From an uncultured Sphingomonadaceae bacterium (GTDB lineage Bacteria; Pseudomonadota; Alphaproteobacteria; Sphingomonadales; Sphingomonadaceae): DNA of 64,000 nucleotides. The translations under genes and the position numbers were made by a program. The notes beneath the pieces were generated by a model. That model did not search any database. It was not told where the DNA came from and saw only the letters and a list, made by a program, of their open reading frames with translations. Where the stretch lies: assembly GCA_947504025.1 (NCBI GenBank), contig CANNFX010000002.1, positions 1 to 64,000 of the forward strand, written 5' to 3'. Below are positions 9,315-17,603 of this stretch, piece after piece; position 1 is the stretch's first letter, and each line of letters opens with the position of its first letter.

Positions 9315-10265
9315 TTATCCGACGGAATATCCGTGAATCCACTTATCTGAGCCACTGTAGCTGAAGATCGGGCGGTAATCATTCGCGGCTAGACCATCGA
9401 GCAGGACATCAGACTCATTATCAAGCAAGTAAGTCTTACCTTCATGCTCGACAATCAGGATGGAATGGTCACGCCCGCGAACCAGATCTTTCGCGATCGT
9501 AAGGGTCATCTTGCTGCGGTCGAAGCCAAGGGCCGCGAGAATTTGCATTTTTGCAATGGCGATGTCTTCGCAGTCGCCTTCACGCTTCCTGAGCGTCGAT
9601 CCCGCAGACGCCCAATGATCGGCTGGACGGCCCCGAGCTGAGTCGTCGACGAAGGCGATCTTGCGATTGACGGTGCGGTTTACCTGCGCGAGCGTTTCGA
9701 GCCGGTCAGACTGGCGCCGTCCGGCAAAGCGTCTCGCTTGGCGTTGGCTGATTCCGGAATTGCGAACGCGGTTCCAGTCTTTATCAAAGCTGGTCTTTCC
9801 GATTTTGATGCGCCTGCTGTCGAGAATGTCCCCAGTACGAATGGGGGCAGCGATGACCAGATTTGCTTTTGAACTTTTGATGCCAAGTGACGCGCATATA
9901 CTCGCCTGGCTGGCTGCCACAATCGCGACCGGCGTCTCTACAACAGGGGTAGCAGCCGTAGGTGCGGCGGCGACGACAGGTTCGGTGACAGTGCCAAGTT
10001 GGGCTAGGCGCATTTGCTCTAACTTACTGATACCACCAGAAATTGTGGCCGCTTTGGAGATTGTTTGGAAAGGCTTCCCCTGTCCGCCGGGGGCGGAGGC
10101 GGCAGTCTGGCCGCAAGAAGTATGGGTGAAAACCGAGGTGGCTGCCGGCAGTACAAATGCAGCCGGCAGGACTTGAGCCGAGGCACCAGCTGACATGGCA
10201 AAGCCTGCCAGCACAGTGCCAGCGGCGCCAATTGAGCGTGCAGTCGAGATGTTCTTCCATGCCAT
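9315..10265 (-). CDS. LapG-like transglutaminase-like cysteine protease (BTLCP, Peptidase_C93)
   Basis: The 316-residue protein has a signal peptide (AGFAMSAGASA). The C-terminal half is a bacterial transglutaminase-like cysteine protease. The triad is visible as Cys232 in GDCEDIA, His267 in RGRDHSILIV and Asp282 in LLDNESD. In the LapA system the homologue LapG cleaves the N-terminal retention region of the adhesin and releases it from the cell surface; calcium binding and inhibition by LapD are known for LapG. The gene is directly convergent to the exporter operon, which fits control of the adhesin at 1-2700. The N-terminal 130 residues are longer than in typical LapG and contain Ala/Pro-rich linkers. 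No LapD-type GGDEF/EAL gene is seen nearby. Confidence 0.88.
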   Translation of the reverse strand: MAWKNISTARSIGAAGTVLAGFAMSAGASAQVLPAAFVLPAATSVFTHTSCGQTAASAPGGQGKPFQTISKAATISGGISKLEQMRLAQLGTVTEPVVAAAPTAATPVVETPVAIVAASQASICASLGIKSSKANLVIAAPIRTGDILDSRRIKIGKTSFDKDWNRVRNSGISQRQARRFAGRRQSDRLETLAQVNRTVNRKIAFVDDSARGRPADHWASAGSTLRKREGDCEDIAIAKMQILAALGFDRSKMTLTIAKDLVRGRDHSILIVEHEGKTYLLDNESDVLLDGLAANDYRPIFSYSGSDKWIHGYSVG

Positions 10266-10347
10266 GCTGCCCCAAATGCATGGCGAAACTCAAATTCCGG
10301 TTTCAGGAATTGGTAAACAGAAAGGTAAGCATAATAGGCCTTCTCAC

Positions 10348-11040
10348 CTATCCTTCGGGCTTCAATATAATGGCATCTGCGACCGGATCGTAGCGGACTT
10401 CCAATCCGGCATTGCGCAGTTGACGGAAGCTCACATGCTCGACGTTCGGCAGCATTTCGGCTCCCTTCAGTTCGATGCCTTCCGCTTCCAAGCGGCCAAG
10501 TAAATCGGATCGTGACACAAGAATTGTTGCGCCGCCTACGATCTTGACCGGCAGCGGGGAAACCTTCTTACCGTTAAACATAAGCGTCTTCTCGACTTCG
10601 ATTGTACCCTCACTGTCCCCGCCACGAGAAAGATCATACTCCACCGGAAGGAGTACATCGATTTCCGGCCTCGTGGATACCGGACCGTTGACTGTACCGA
10701 GGGTAACGGGGGAGCTATCATCAGCCGGCTCGATAAGAGCGAGCGCATTCTCCGAAACCGGATCAGAGGAACTGTCATCACCGGATGGCAATACGTCGAC
10801 TTGGGTGGGAGCCGGAATTTCCAGTCGGATAGGGTATTGGGCGGGGCTCGCTGCAACCAGCTCGGATCCTACCGCCTGATACTGAGGCCAAAAAACCGCC
10901 TGCAGTCCAGCAACGAGCAATGCTGCCGAAAAGATCAAAAGCCACATCAGGCGTGAGCTGTAGTTCCTCGTAGACACCAGGGATGATTGCGTTGCCAGCG
11001 GATGGCCGGTCGATGCACCTTTCTTCCATAGGGTGGGCAT
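10348..11040 (-). CDS. Membrane-anchored periplasmic protein of unknown function upstream of the LapG-like gene
   Basis: The chosen ATG at 11040 gives 230 residues; an in-frame TTG at 11076 would add 12. After about 30 basic residues there is one transmembrane helix (LMWLLIFSAALLVAGLQAVFW), then a proline/acidic linker (PAPTQVDVLPSGDDSSSDP) and a compact alpha/beta-looking C-terminal domain (VEKTLMFNGKKVSPLPVKIV to the end). I do not recognise the family. It precedes the LapG-like gene by 82 bp on the same strand, so the two are probably cotranscribed. A role in regulating or docking the protease is possible but inferred only from position. It is divergent from the heme receptor. Confidence 0.7.
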   Translation of the reverse strand: MPTLWKKGASTGHPLATQSSLVSTRNYSSRLMWLLIFSAALLVAGLQAVFWPQYQAVGSELVAASPAQYPIRLEIPAPTQVDVLPSGDDSSSDPVSENALALIEPADDSSPVTLGTVNGPVSTRPEIDVLLPVEYDLSRGGDSEGTIEVEKTLMFNGKKVSPLPVKIVGGATILVSRSDLLGRLEAEGIELKGAEMLPNVEHVSFRQLRNAGLEVRYDPVADAIILKPEG

Positions 11041-11268
11041 AGGGCGGGATCGGTTTTTACTCCGAGAACATATCAATTCCGCAGTCTGAAAGAAACGAAA
11101 TTCGATTTCTTACAAATCTGTCGCCTCCACCTGACTACCGTTAGCAACCTACTGGCAAGCCCAGCTCTGATGCCGGGGTGATTTTGCAGCGCTTCCAGAG
11201 GCCCGGATGGGGAGTGAAATATCTTACACACCTCTTGAAAACACTTTGACAATCGATTGGTTGCGCAA

Positions 11269-11297
11269 CTATTGCTAATGAAAGTGATTCGCAATAG
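11269..11297. promoter_or_regulatory. Fur-box-like palindrome upstream of the heme receptor
   Basis: The arms CTATTGC (11269-11275) and GCAATAG (11291-11297) are perfect inverted repeats. With the next bases the arms extend to 11 bp with one mismatch (CTATTGCtAAT / ATTcGCAATAG) around a 7 bp centre. The TGC-AAT / ATT-GCA layout is like proteobacterial Fur operators. It lies 27 bp upstream of the receptor start, within the likely promoter, so iron repression is expected. The assignment is by eye. Confidence 0.65.
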
Positions 11298-11323
11298 CAG
11301 TGAATCAGCAAAAGGAACAAACA

Positions 11324-13576
11324 GTGCAGCCAATCGGAATTTCAATAGTAGCGCTCGCTGCTAGCAGTCTCGTCGCTTTCTCAAATTCAGGGCCTGCTTA
11401 CGCGGCTGAGGGCGAGCAGGCATCAAATGATGAGAAGAACACAATCACGGTCATCGCCACTCGCGCACCGGTGGAAATTAGTGATGCACCGGCGACCGTA
11501 ACAATCATCGATGCCGAGCAAATCGCGGATGAATTGGCGACCGATATTCGTGATCTGGTCCGCTTTGAACCAGGAGTGACCGTTCGGCGTGCACCAGCTC
11601 GTTTTGGAGCGGCACTCGGCACTACGGGGCGCGCTGGGAATGAAGATTTCAATATTCGCGGCATCGGCGGCAATCGAGTTCTTATTCAGGTGGATGGTAT
11701 ACGCTCGCCGCAGGGCTTTAGCTTCGGTGCGCAAGACGTTGGGAGAGGAAATGCCACTGACATTGGTTTAATCAAGTCCGTCGAGATCCTCCGCGGTCCG
11801 GCGTCGGCCTTTTATGGCAGTGACGGATTGGCAGGCGCGATCAGCTTCACGACATCTGATCCCGAAGATTTGATTCAACCGGGGAGTAGTCTCGGCGGAT
11901 TGGCACGCGCTCAATATAGTTCTGCCGATAGTGAATTCGCTGAAACGGTCGCGGTGGCCGGAATGACTGGCAATATCTCGGCCATGCTCGCCTACTCACG
12001 TCGCGATTTTGAAGAACTCGGCAACCGGGGCACGATCGATGTGGACGGGCCGACACGGACGATGCCAAACCCGCAGGATGGCCACTCCAATGCGTTCCTC
12101 GGTAAGCTGGTTTGGCACGGTGGTAATCATCGCCTTCGTTTGACCGGTGAATATCTCGAGCGTGAAGTTTCCTCAGACGTGCTGTCGGGTCGCGGGCCTG
12201 TGTTCCTCTTTGGTCCTGCGCCAAGCTGGATCGTTGATGACCTCAAGGCCACGGACACTACAGAGCGGGTACGCGGGTCCATCGACTGGACTTGGCAAGC
12301 CGACGAAAATGGTGCTGGTTTGCTCGATTACGCCCATTTCGCGGCTTACTATCAAGACGGTAATGACCAGCAATTTGCTTTTGAAGAACGCAATCCAACC
12401 GGGGCAAGGCCTCGCCCGGATCGCGAACGGCTCAATACCTTCGATAACCGGGTATATGGCCTGAACGCCGATCTACGCTCCAGCTTCAAAACGGCTGGTT
12501 TGTCGCACACGCTGTCTATGGGCGGAGATGTTAGCTGGACTAGGCAGGACGGCCTGCGAGACGGCACCGAACCACCGTTCGGCGAGGTTTTTCCGGCCCG
12601 GGCATTCCCTGCAACCAACTTCACTCTTGGTGGCATTTTTGCCGGTGATGCGATTGAGTTTGGGGGCGGGGCATTCACACTCTACCCAGCTCTGCGGTTT
12701 GACTTTTATGATCTTGATCCCACGAACGATCCTCTGCTTCCAGCATTCACAGCTACAGGACAGTCTGGATCTCGTGTTTCACCAAAAGTCGGTGCGGTTC
12801 TAAAGCTTGGTAACGAAGTCCGGCTGTTTGGTAATTATGCGCAAGGTTTCCGTGCGCCGACGCCAAACCAGATTAACAATTTCTTCGAAAACCTAGCCTT
12901 TGGCTACACTTCGATAGCCAATCCTGATCTGCGCCCGGAGACGAGTGAAATACTTGAAGCCGGTGTCCGATACGCATCCGACAATATCAATCTCACTTTG
13001 ACCGGCTTCACCGCTGACTATGATGATTTCATCGGCCGGGAGGCGGTGTCAGGAAGTTTCACACCGACCGACCCAGCCGTCTTTCAGTTTGTGAATCTAG
13101 ATAGCGTCGAGGTCTATGGCGTCGAAGCGAAGGCATCTTACGAGGCGAATAGTGGCTTCCGTGCGCGTTTCGCTTTGGCGCTTGCAGATGGTGAAGTTCG
13201 GTCACCAACAAACGGTGCCTCGTCGTTATCGAGCATCGATCCGCTCAACGCAGTTTTTGGTCTTGGCTACCGTGACCCAGAAAACCGGTTCGGCGGGGAA
13301 CTGATCTCCACATTTAATGCCCGCAAGGAGGCAAATGAGACGGATGGTGTCTGCACTGCCGCCTGTTTCAGGCCGGAAGAATTCTTCATCTTCGATGCGA
13401 CGGCATTTGTCCGAGTTCGCGACAACCTCACTCTGCGTGCGGGCATATTCAATATTGCCGACAAGAAATACGCATATTGGAGTGATGTTCGCGGCCTGTC
13501 CGACACTTCCTCTATCATTGACGCTTTCACCCAACCTGGCCGCAACGCCAGCGTATCACTCAGCTTCCAGTTCTGA
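11324..13576 (+). CDS. TonB-dependent heme/hemoprotein receptor
   Basis: The start is the GTG at 11324, with AAAGGAAC 5 bp upstream; a GTG at 11300 lies against the Fur-like box and has no ribosome site. The product is 750 residues with a signal peptide (to PAYAA). The plug domain follows with NTITVIATRAP (TonB-box-like), EDFNIRGIGGNRVLIQVDGIR and EILRGPASAFYGSDGLAGAISF, then a 22-strand barrel ending in Phe (SVSLSFQF). The FRAP and NPDL motifs typical of heme receptors are present, but the stretch between them has no His, the residue that usually coordinates heme there. It is followed by DUF6607-like and PepSY-like genes, a set that suggests heme uptake and reduction. Exact substrate is inferred. 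Confidence 0.9.
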   Translation: MQPIGISIVALAASSLVAFSNSGPAYAAEGEQASNDEKNTITVIATRAPVEISDAPATVTIIDAEQIADELATDIRDLVRFEPGVTVRRAPARFGAALGTTGRAGNEDFNIRGIGGNRVLIQVDGIRSPQGFSFGAQDVGRGNATDIGLIKSVEILRGPASAFYGSDGLAGAISFTTSDPEDLIQPGSSLGGLARAQYSSADSEFAETVAVAGMTGNISAMLAYSRRDFEELGNRGTIDVDGPTRTMPNPQDGHSNAFLGKLVWHGGNHRLRLTGEYLEREVSSDVLSGRGPVFLFGPAPSWIVDDLKATDTTERVRGSIDWTWQADENGAGLLDYAHFAAYYQDGNDQQFAFEERNPTGARPRPDRERLNTFDNRVYGLNADLRSSFKTAGLSHTLSMGGDVSWTRQDGLRDGTEPPFGEVFPARAFPATNFTLGGIFAGDAIEFGGGAFTLYPALRFDFYDLDPTNDPLLPAFTATGQSGSRVSPKVGAVLKLGNEVRLFGNYAQGFRAPTPNQINNFFENLAFGYTSIANPDLRPETSEILEAGVRYASDNINLTLTGFTADYDDFIGREAVSGSFTPTDPAVFQFVNLDSVEVYGVEAKASYEANSGFRARFALALADGEVRSPTNGASSLSSIDPLNAVFGLGYRDPENRFGGELISTFNARKEANETDGVCTAACFRPEEFFIFDATAFVRVRDNLTLRAGIFNIADKKYAYWSDVRGLSDTSSIIDAFTQPGRNASVSLSFQF

Positions 13577-13592
13577 TCCGAAGGGACATAGT

Positions 13593-14624
13593 ATGAAATA
13601 TCTCACAACAAGCCTGAGCGCAGTTATTTTGACGATGACACTTGTTGGCTCACCCGCTCTTGCAGAGGTGCCAGCAAGCTTGGAACAGGTTGCACCGATT
13701 GCTCAAGATAAGAAATTCGCCGAAGACCGTGAAGCAATCCTGGCGATGACCGGCAATTATAAAGTTCAGTTCAAGTTCACTGAAACGGTAGCGTTTACAG
13801 AAGGATATGAGCCAAAAGAACCATATCTCTCAGGTGCTTATGAAATCGTCAGGGTTATTGAAGATCGGGGTGATTTCATCAGCCTCCAGCACATTCTTGT
13901 CGTCGGAGGAGAAAAGAAATTCCCCATCAAACATTGGCGCCAAGATTGGCGTTATGAGCCGGCACAGGTTCTAAATTTCATTGGCGGAAATGCATGGGAA
14001 CAGCGGCTCGTTTCTGAGGAGGATCGCGCAGGAAACTGGTCACAGACTGTCTATCAGGTCGATGATGCCCCGCGTTATGGCGCTGTTGGGGTTTGGAGTC
14101 ATGAAAACGGTGTGTCCGAATGGCTTCCACCAGCGGAGTGGCGCCCGCTCCCGCGACGCGACATGACCAAGCGCGACGATTACCATGCTGTTATTGCGGT
14201 GAACCGCCATGCGATCACTCCGGATGGTTGGGTTCACGAGCAGGACAATGCAAAATTGGCGCTGGATGGTGAGCCGCACGTCTTGGTGCGCGAAGTCGGC
14301 GTGAACACATATGTCAAAAGCGAGGATTTCCCGGCAGAGATTGGTGACGAATATTGGACAAAGACCGCGATCTATTGGGCCGGGGTGCGCAACATTTGGA
14401 GCGGCATGGAGGCCTCGGGCAAGCCGTTCGCCCTAACCCAAAAGGGTGAACCGGACAGGCTTTACATGCCTCTTTTGAATCTGGCTGATCAAGTCGCAAA
14501 GGAGGAGCGGTCTGCTGACGATGCAATCGCTGAAGCGGCGGCGGTAATCTCCCGCGAGACAACGACAGACCTACCGCCACTGGCCGCGCGTCTGCGTGAG
14601 AGTTCGGACAAGACCAATTACTGA
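13593..14624 (+). CDS. DUF6607-family secreted protein linked to heme uptake
   Basis: The ATG at 13593 follows GAAGGGACATAGT; in-frame codons further upstream lie inside the receptor gene and are not used. The 343-residue product has a signal peptide (LVGSPALAE). The body is rich in Trp and Tyr, with KHWRQDWRYEP, GNAWEQRLVSEEDRAGNWSQTVYQVDDAPRY in two segments, and EWLPPAEWRPLPRRD. This pattern matches what I know as DUF6607, found next to TonB heme receptors; its biochemical function is not known to me. It begins 16 bp after the receptor stop and is followed by a PepSY-like gene, so the three are probably one iron-regulated operon. Confidence 0.78.
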   Translation: MKYLTTSLSAVILTMTLVGSPALAEVPASLEQVAPIAQDKKFAEDREAILAMTGNYKVQFKFTETVAFTEGYEPKEPYLSGAYEIVRVIEDRGDFISLQHILVVGGEKKFPIKHWRQDWRYEPAQVLNFIGGNAWEQRLVSEEDRAGNWSQTVYQVDDAPRYGAVGVWSHENGVSEWLPPAEWRPLPRRDMTKRDDYHAVIAVNRHAITPDGWVHEQDNAKLALDGEPHVLVREVGVNTYVKSEDFPAEIGDEYWTKTAIYWAGVRNIWSGMEASGKPFALTQKGEPDRLYMPLLNLADQVAKEERSADDAIAEAAAVISRETTTDLPPLAARLRESSDKTNY

Positions 14625-14673
14625 CGCAAAGGTCGCATTTGCACCCTCAATCCTACTAATATGAGTACTGATA

Positions 14674-15231
14674 ATGAGCCGCACTAAAGCTAGAAACTGG
14701 CTGATCCTCGCACATCTGCTTATGGCATCTGCTCTGGCGCCGGCGTTCCTGCTGGTTGCGATAACAGGCGCGATGGATTCAGCCGGTATCGAAGCGGAGT
14801 TAAGGGAAACAGAGCTTCTCATGCCAACGGGCGTGTCGATTGATCCGGATAGCTCCACGATCAAGCGGGACGTCGAAGATGTACTTTCGGCGAATGGTCT
14901 TGCTACGAATTTCGAGAGTTTGAGGATCAAGCCTGACTTGATCACCACGCGGCCAACATCGAGAGATTTTGTGCGGATCAAAAAAGCCGATGGCGAATGG
15001 ACCGTTACGCTCAATCAACCTGATCTTCAGTACCGTATGATGGAATTGCACAAAGGACACGGGCCTGCCGCCTTCAAAACATATCTAATAACAGCGGGCA
15101 TTGCGTTGTTTCTGGTGATCCTTGGTGGTTTGGTTGTTGGGTTGATGGCCAAGCCATACCGCAGCAAAACGAGTGCTGCATTTGCGGCGGGAACGGCGGT
15201 TTTCGCTGTGTTGGCATTCTATTCTGATTGA
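14674..15231 (+). CDS. PepSY-like membrane protein of the heme operon
   Basis: This is a 185-residue protein with an N-terminal transmembrane helix (LAHLLMASALAPAFLLVAITGAM), a periplasmic segment of about 100 residues and a C-terminal helix pair (ITAGIALFLVILGGLVVGLMA and a last segment before FYSD). The ELHKGHG motif before the third helix is like the LHxGxG histidine motif of PepSY-associated TM proteins, which are thought to reduce iron or handle heme. It lies 49 bp downstream of the DUF6607 gene. The PepSY assignment rests on this motif and topology. Confidence 0.7.
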   Translation: MSRTKARNWLILAHLLMASALAPAFLLVAITGAMDSAGIEAELRETELLMPTGVSIDPDSSTIKRDVEDVLSANGLATNFESLRIKPDLITTRPTSRDFVRIKKADGEWTVTLNQPDLQYRMMELHKGHGPAAFKTYLITAGIALFLVILGGLVVGLMAKPYRSKTSAAFAAGTAVFAVLAFYSD

Positions 15232-15265
15232 TCTTCCGATGCGACCACTCGGCTGGTTGAACCTG

Positions 15266-15302
15266 CCTAGGTGAACGCCAGGCCGTTTTACTTGGCGCTA
15301 GG
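15266..15302 (+). terminator. Possible hairpin after the heme operon
   Basis: CCTAG (15266-15270) and CTAGG (15298-15302) enclose a second pairing of GCCAG with TTGGC. The loop holds a short T run rather than the tail, so this is a weak terminator candidate between the PepSY-like gene and the thiolase-like gene. Confidence 0.3.
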
Positions 15303-15338
15303 CTTGTTCTGGCGAAGCAGACCTAGCATGGTCGCTGC

Positions 15339-16859
15339 ATGATAATTGCAGACAATACGCCTGTTATTGTAGGCGTAGGCCAGTTCACCGAACGACCCGA
15401 TGATGCAGGTTACGGTGCTCTTTCGCATATGGACGTGGCTGGGCAGGCATTGAGCGCCGCCATTGCTGACTGCGCCGCCAGCGGTGAAGTTCCACCCGCA
15501 ATCGACACAATTGCGGCCATCCGCCAGTTTGAAATTTCCGTCCCGGGCGTGGTTCCGCCATTTGGTGCATCGGACAATCCGCCGCGCTCTATAGGCAAGC
15601 GGGTCGGGGCCGAACCCGCGCGTGCGATCCTTGAAGTGGTTGGCGGTCAGGGCAACCAAAAGCTGGTCGGCGAGCTCGCACTGGATATTGCCGAAGGCCG
15701 CAGTCAGATGGCAGCAATTGTGGGGGCAGAGGCGATCTCGACCGTCTTGTCGCTTTCAAAGCTGGGCGAGAAGCCGGACTGGTCCGAGCAAATCGGCGGG
15801 CAGCTGGAAAACCGAGATGTTAGCTTGCGAGCCAAATTTGATCGACCGCTGGCAGCGAACAATGTGCGTGACATCATTCCTCTCTACGCAATTTTTGAAA
15901 ATCGGCGGCGCGCCGATCTAGGCCTGTCGCTGGATGAGTATAGACAGGCCTTGGGAGAGCTATTGGCACCAATGAGCGAGGTGGCGGCGAGCAATCCATA
16001 CGCCGCTGCGCCGCAGGCCTACACCGCTAAAGACCTCGCCACGGTAACAGAGCGCAACCGGATCGTGGCAGAGCCATATCCCAGGCTGACAGTTGCGCGT
16101 GATCAGGTCAACCAAGGGGCGGCGATCATCATCGCTTCGGCGGGAAAGGCTCGCGAGTTAGGCATATCCGAAGACCGCTGGGTGCATATTCATGCGGTAA
16201 CGAATACCGATGAGCCTACGATTTTGACACGCCCTGATCTGGCAAGCAGTGCCCGTGCCATTGCCTCGATCGAGATAGCGCTTTCGGTAGCGGGCATCGG
16301 TATGGATGATGTCAGCTATCTCGACCTTTACAGCTGCTTCGGGATCGCGGTTTTCAACATTTCCGACGCCTTCGGAATTAGTGTGAATGATCCGCGCGGG
16401 TTGACGCTCACCGGCGGCCTTCCGTTCTTTGGCGGGGCGGGAAACAATTACTCAGCCCATGCTATTGCTGAGGCGGTTCGGTGTCTTCGCACCGATCCCG
16501 ATGCGTACGCTTTGGTGAATGCCAATGGGGGCGTGATGCACAAAAATGCGGTCGGAATTTATTCGATGCGGCCTGCCGACTGGGATGGTGTTGAGCGTTA
16601 CCGCGAAGTCACAACAGATCAGGCGGATGTTTCCGTCTTGGAGAAATACGATGGTAACGGAACTGTCGAGAGTTACACATGCGTTCCGGGGCCGGTCACG
16701 CGCTGCGCCATTATAGGCAAAGCGCCGGGCGGGGAGCGTTTCGTAGCAATGCCTGCAGATGGCGCCACCACGGATGTGCTCGAAGGCGGCGAGCCTTTCG
16801 GCCGTCAAGTGCAAGTCACCTCGGGCGAGAAGGGGCGTAACCATTTCACATTTGTCTGA
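15339..16859 (+). CDS. Thiolase-like acetyl-CoA acetyltransferase family protein without the nucleophilic Cys motif
   Basis: The 506-residue protein has a thiolase fold: TPVIVGVGQFTERP at the start, VGAEA after the first half, DLYSCFGIAVFNISDAFGI, GGLPFFGGAGNNYSAHAIAEAV with a catalytic-type His, and NANGGVMHKNAVGIYS. At the place where degradative thiolases have CSSG, this protein reads VGGQGNQKLV, without Cys, and the C-terminal CxG motif is replaced by NANGG. This matches the thiolase-like subgroup often annotated as acetyl-CoA acetyltransferase (PRK08257 type). It may act on unusual acyl-CoA or steroid-like substrates or need another nucleophile. It precedes the Nmad3 gene by 9 bp. Confidence 0.82.
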   Translation: MIIADNTPVIVGVGQFTERPDDAGYGALSHMDVAGQALSAAIADCAASGEVPPAIDTIAAIRQFEISVPGVVPPFGASDNPPRSIGKRVGAEPARAILEVVGGQGNQKLVGELALDIAEGRSQMAAIVGAEAISTVLSLSKLGEKPDWSEQIGGQLENRDVSLRAKFDRPLAANNVRDIIPLYAIFENRRRADLGLSLDEYRQALGELLAPMSEVAASNPYAAAPQAYTAKDLATVTERNRIVAEPYPRLTVARDQVNQGAAIIIASAGKARELGISEDRWVHIHAVTNTDEPTILTRPDLASSARAIASIEIALSVAGIGMDDVSYLDLYSCFGIAVFNISDAFGISVNDPRGLTLTGGLPFFGGAGNNYSAHAIAEAVRCLRTDPDAYALVNANGGVMHKNAVGIYSMRPADWDGVERYREVTTDQADVSVLEKYDGNGTVESYTCVPGPVTRCAIIGKAPGGERFVAMPADGATTDVLEGGEPFGRQVQVTSGEKGRNHFTFV

Positions 16860-16868
16860 GCTCTCCCT

Positions 16869-17603
16869 ATGAAAATCATCTTCAGCCGCAAGGGTTTCGA
16901 CAGCGCTGCAGGTGGCGGAGCATCTCCGATTGTTGGCGGCAAGCCTGTTAGTCTACCGATACCATCGGGAGGGCACTCCGTAACAACCTACGGTGATCTG
17001 GGGCTGGGCGAACTTGCCGCTATGGCCAGCCGCGGCAAGTTCGGCGTGGACGACCATTGCCACCATGATCCGATGTTCCGCGCGGATGGCACCTGCCTGT
17101 TCGGGCAGTGCAGTGCGGCGCAAACTCACTTGGAAAATCAGGGGGTGGGGATAGGTGATGTATTCCTGTTCTTCGGTCTCTACCGCGAAGAGGTGACCCG
17201 CGAACTACATCACCGCATTTTCGGTTTTATGAAGGTGGCGGAAATTGTCGACCTGACTGCGTGTAGCGATGCGCAGAGGGCCGGGTTTGCGGCAGTTGGT
17301 CATCCACATGCACTGGGGATGCATGCTCGTAATGATGTGATCTATGCGGGGCCAGGCCGAACGGCGCACCGCGCTTCGCCCGAATTGCGGCTGACTGTTC
17401 CTGAAGGGCCACCGAGCCTTTGGACCAGGCCTTCATGGTTGAAAAGGGGCGGGCTAAGTTATCACGACCGCGCCGACCGCTGGTTGCCGGGAGGGCGGCT
17501 CAGGAGCGTCGCGCGCGGTCAGGAATTCGTTGCCGACATCGGTCAGAGGCGTGAACCGCACGGTTGGTTGGCGCAGAAGATTGCTGAAATTACAGCGATT
17601 TGA
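16869..17603 (+). CDS. Nucleotide modification associated domain 3 (Nmad3) protein
   Basis: The 244-residue protein starts MKIIFSRKGFDSAAGGGASP and continues GGKPVSLPIPSGG, the start I associate with the Nmad3 family. The family was predicted from genome context to take part in modification of nucleotides in DNA. A His/Asp cluster DDHCHHDPMF (about residues 57-66) and GVGIGDVFLFFGLYREE follow. Here it stands alone, 9 bp after the thiolase-like gene and overlapping mmsB convergently by 14 bp, with no obvious phage or DNA-modification neighbours. Its real job in this housekeeping setting is open. Confidence 0.75.
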   Translation: MKIIFSRKGFDSAAGGGASPIVGGKPVSLPIPSGGHSVTTYGDLGLGELAAMASRGKFGVDDHCHHDPMFRADGTCLFGQCSAAQTHLENQGVGIGDVFLFFGLYREEVTRELHHRIFGFMKVAEIVDLTACSDAQRAGFAAVGHPHALGMHARNDVIYAGPGRTAHRASPELRLTVPEGPPSLWTRPSWLKRGGLSYHDRADRWLPGGRLRSVARGQEFVADIGQRREPHGWLAQKIAEITAI

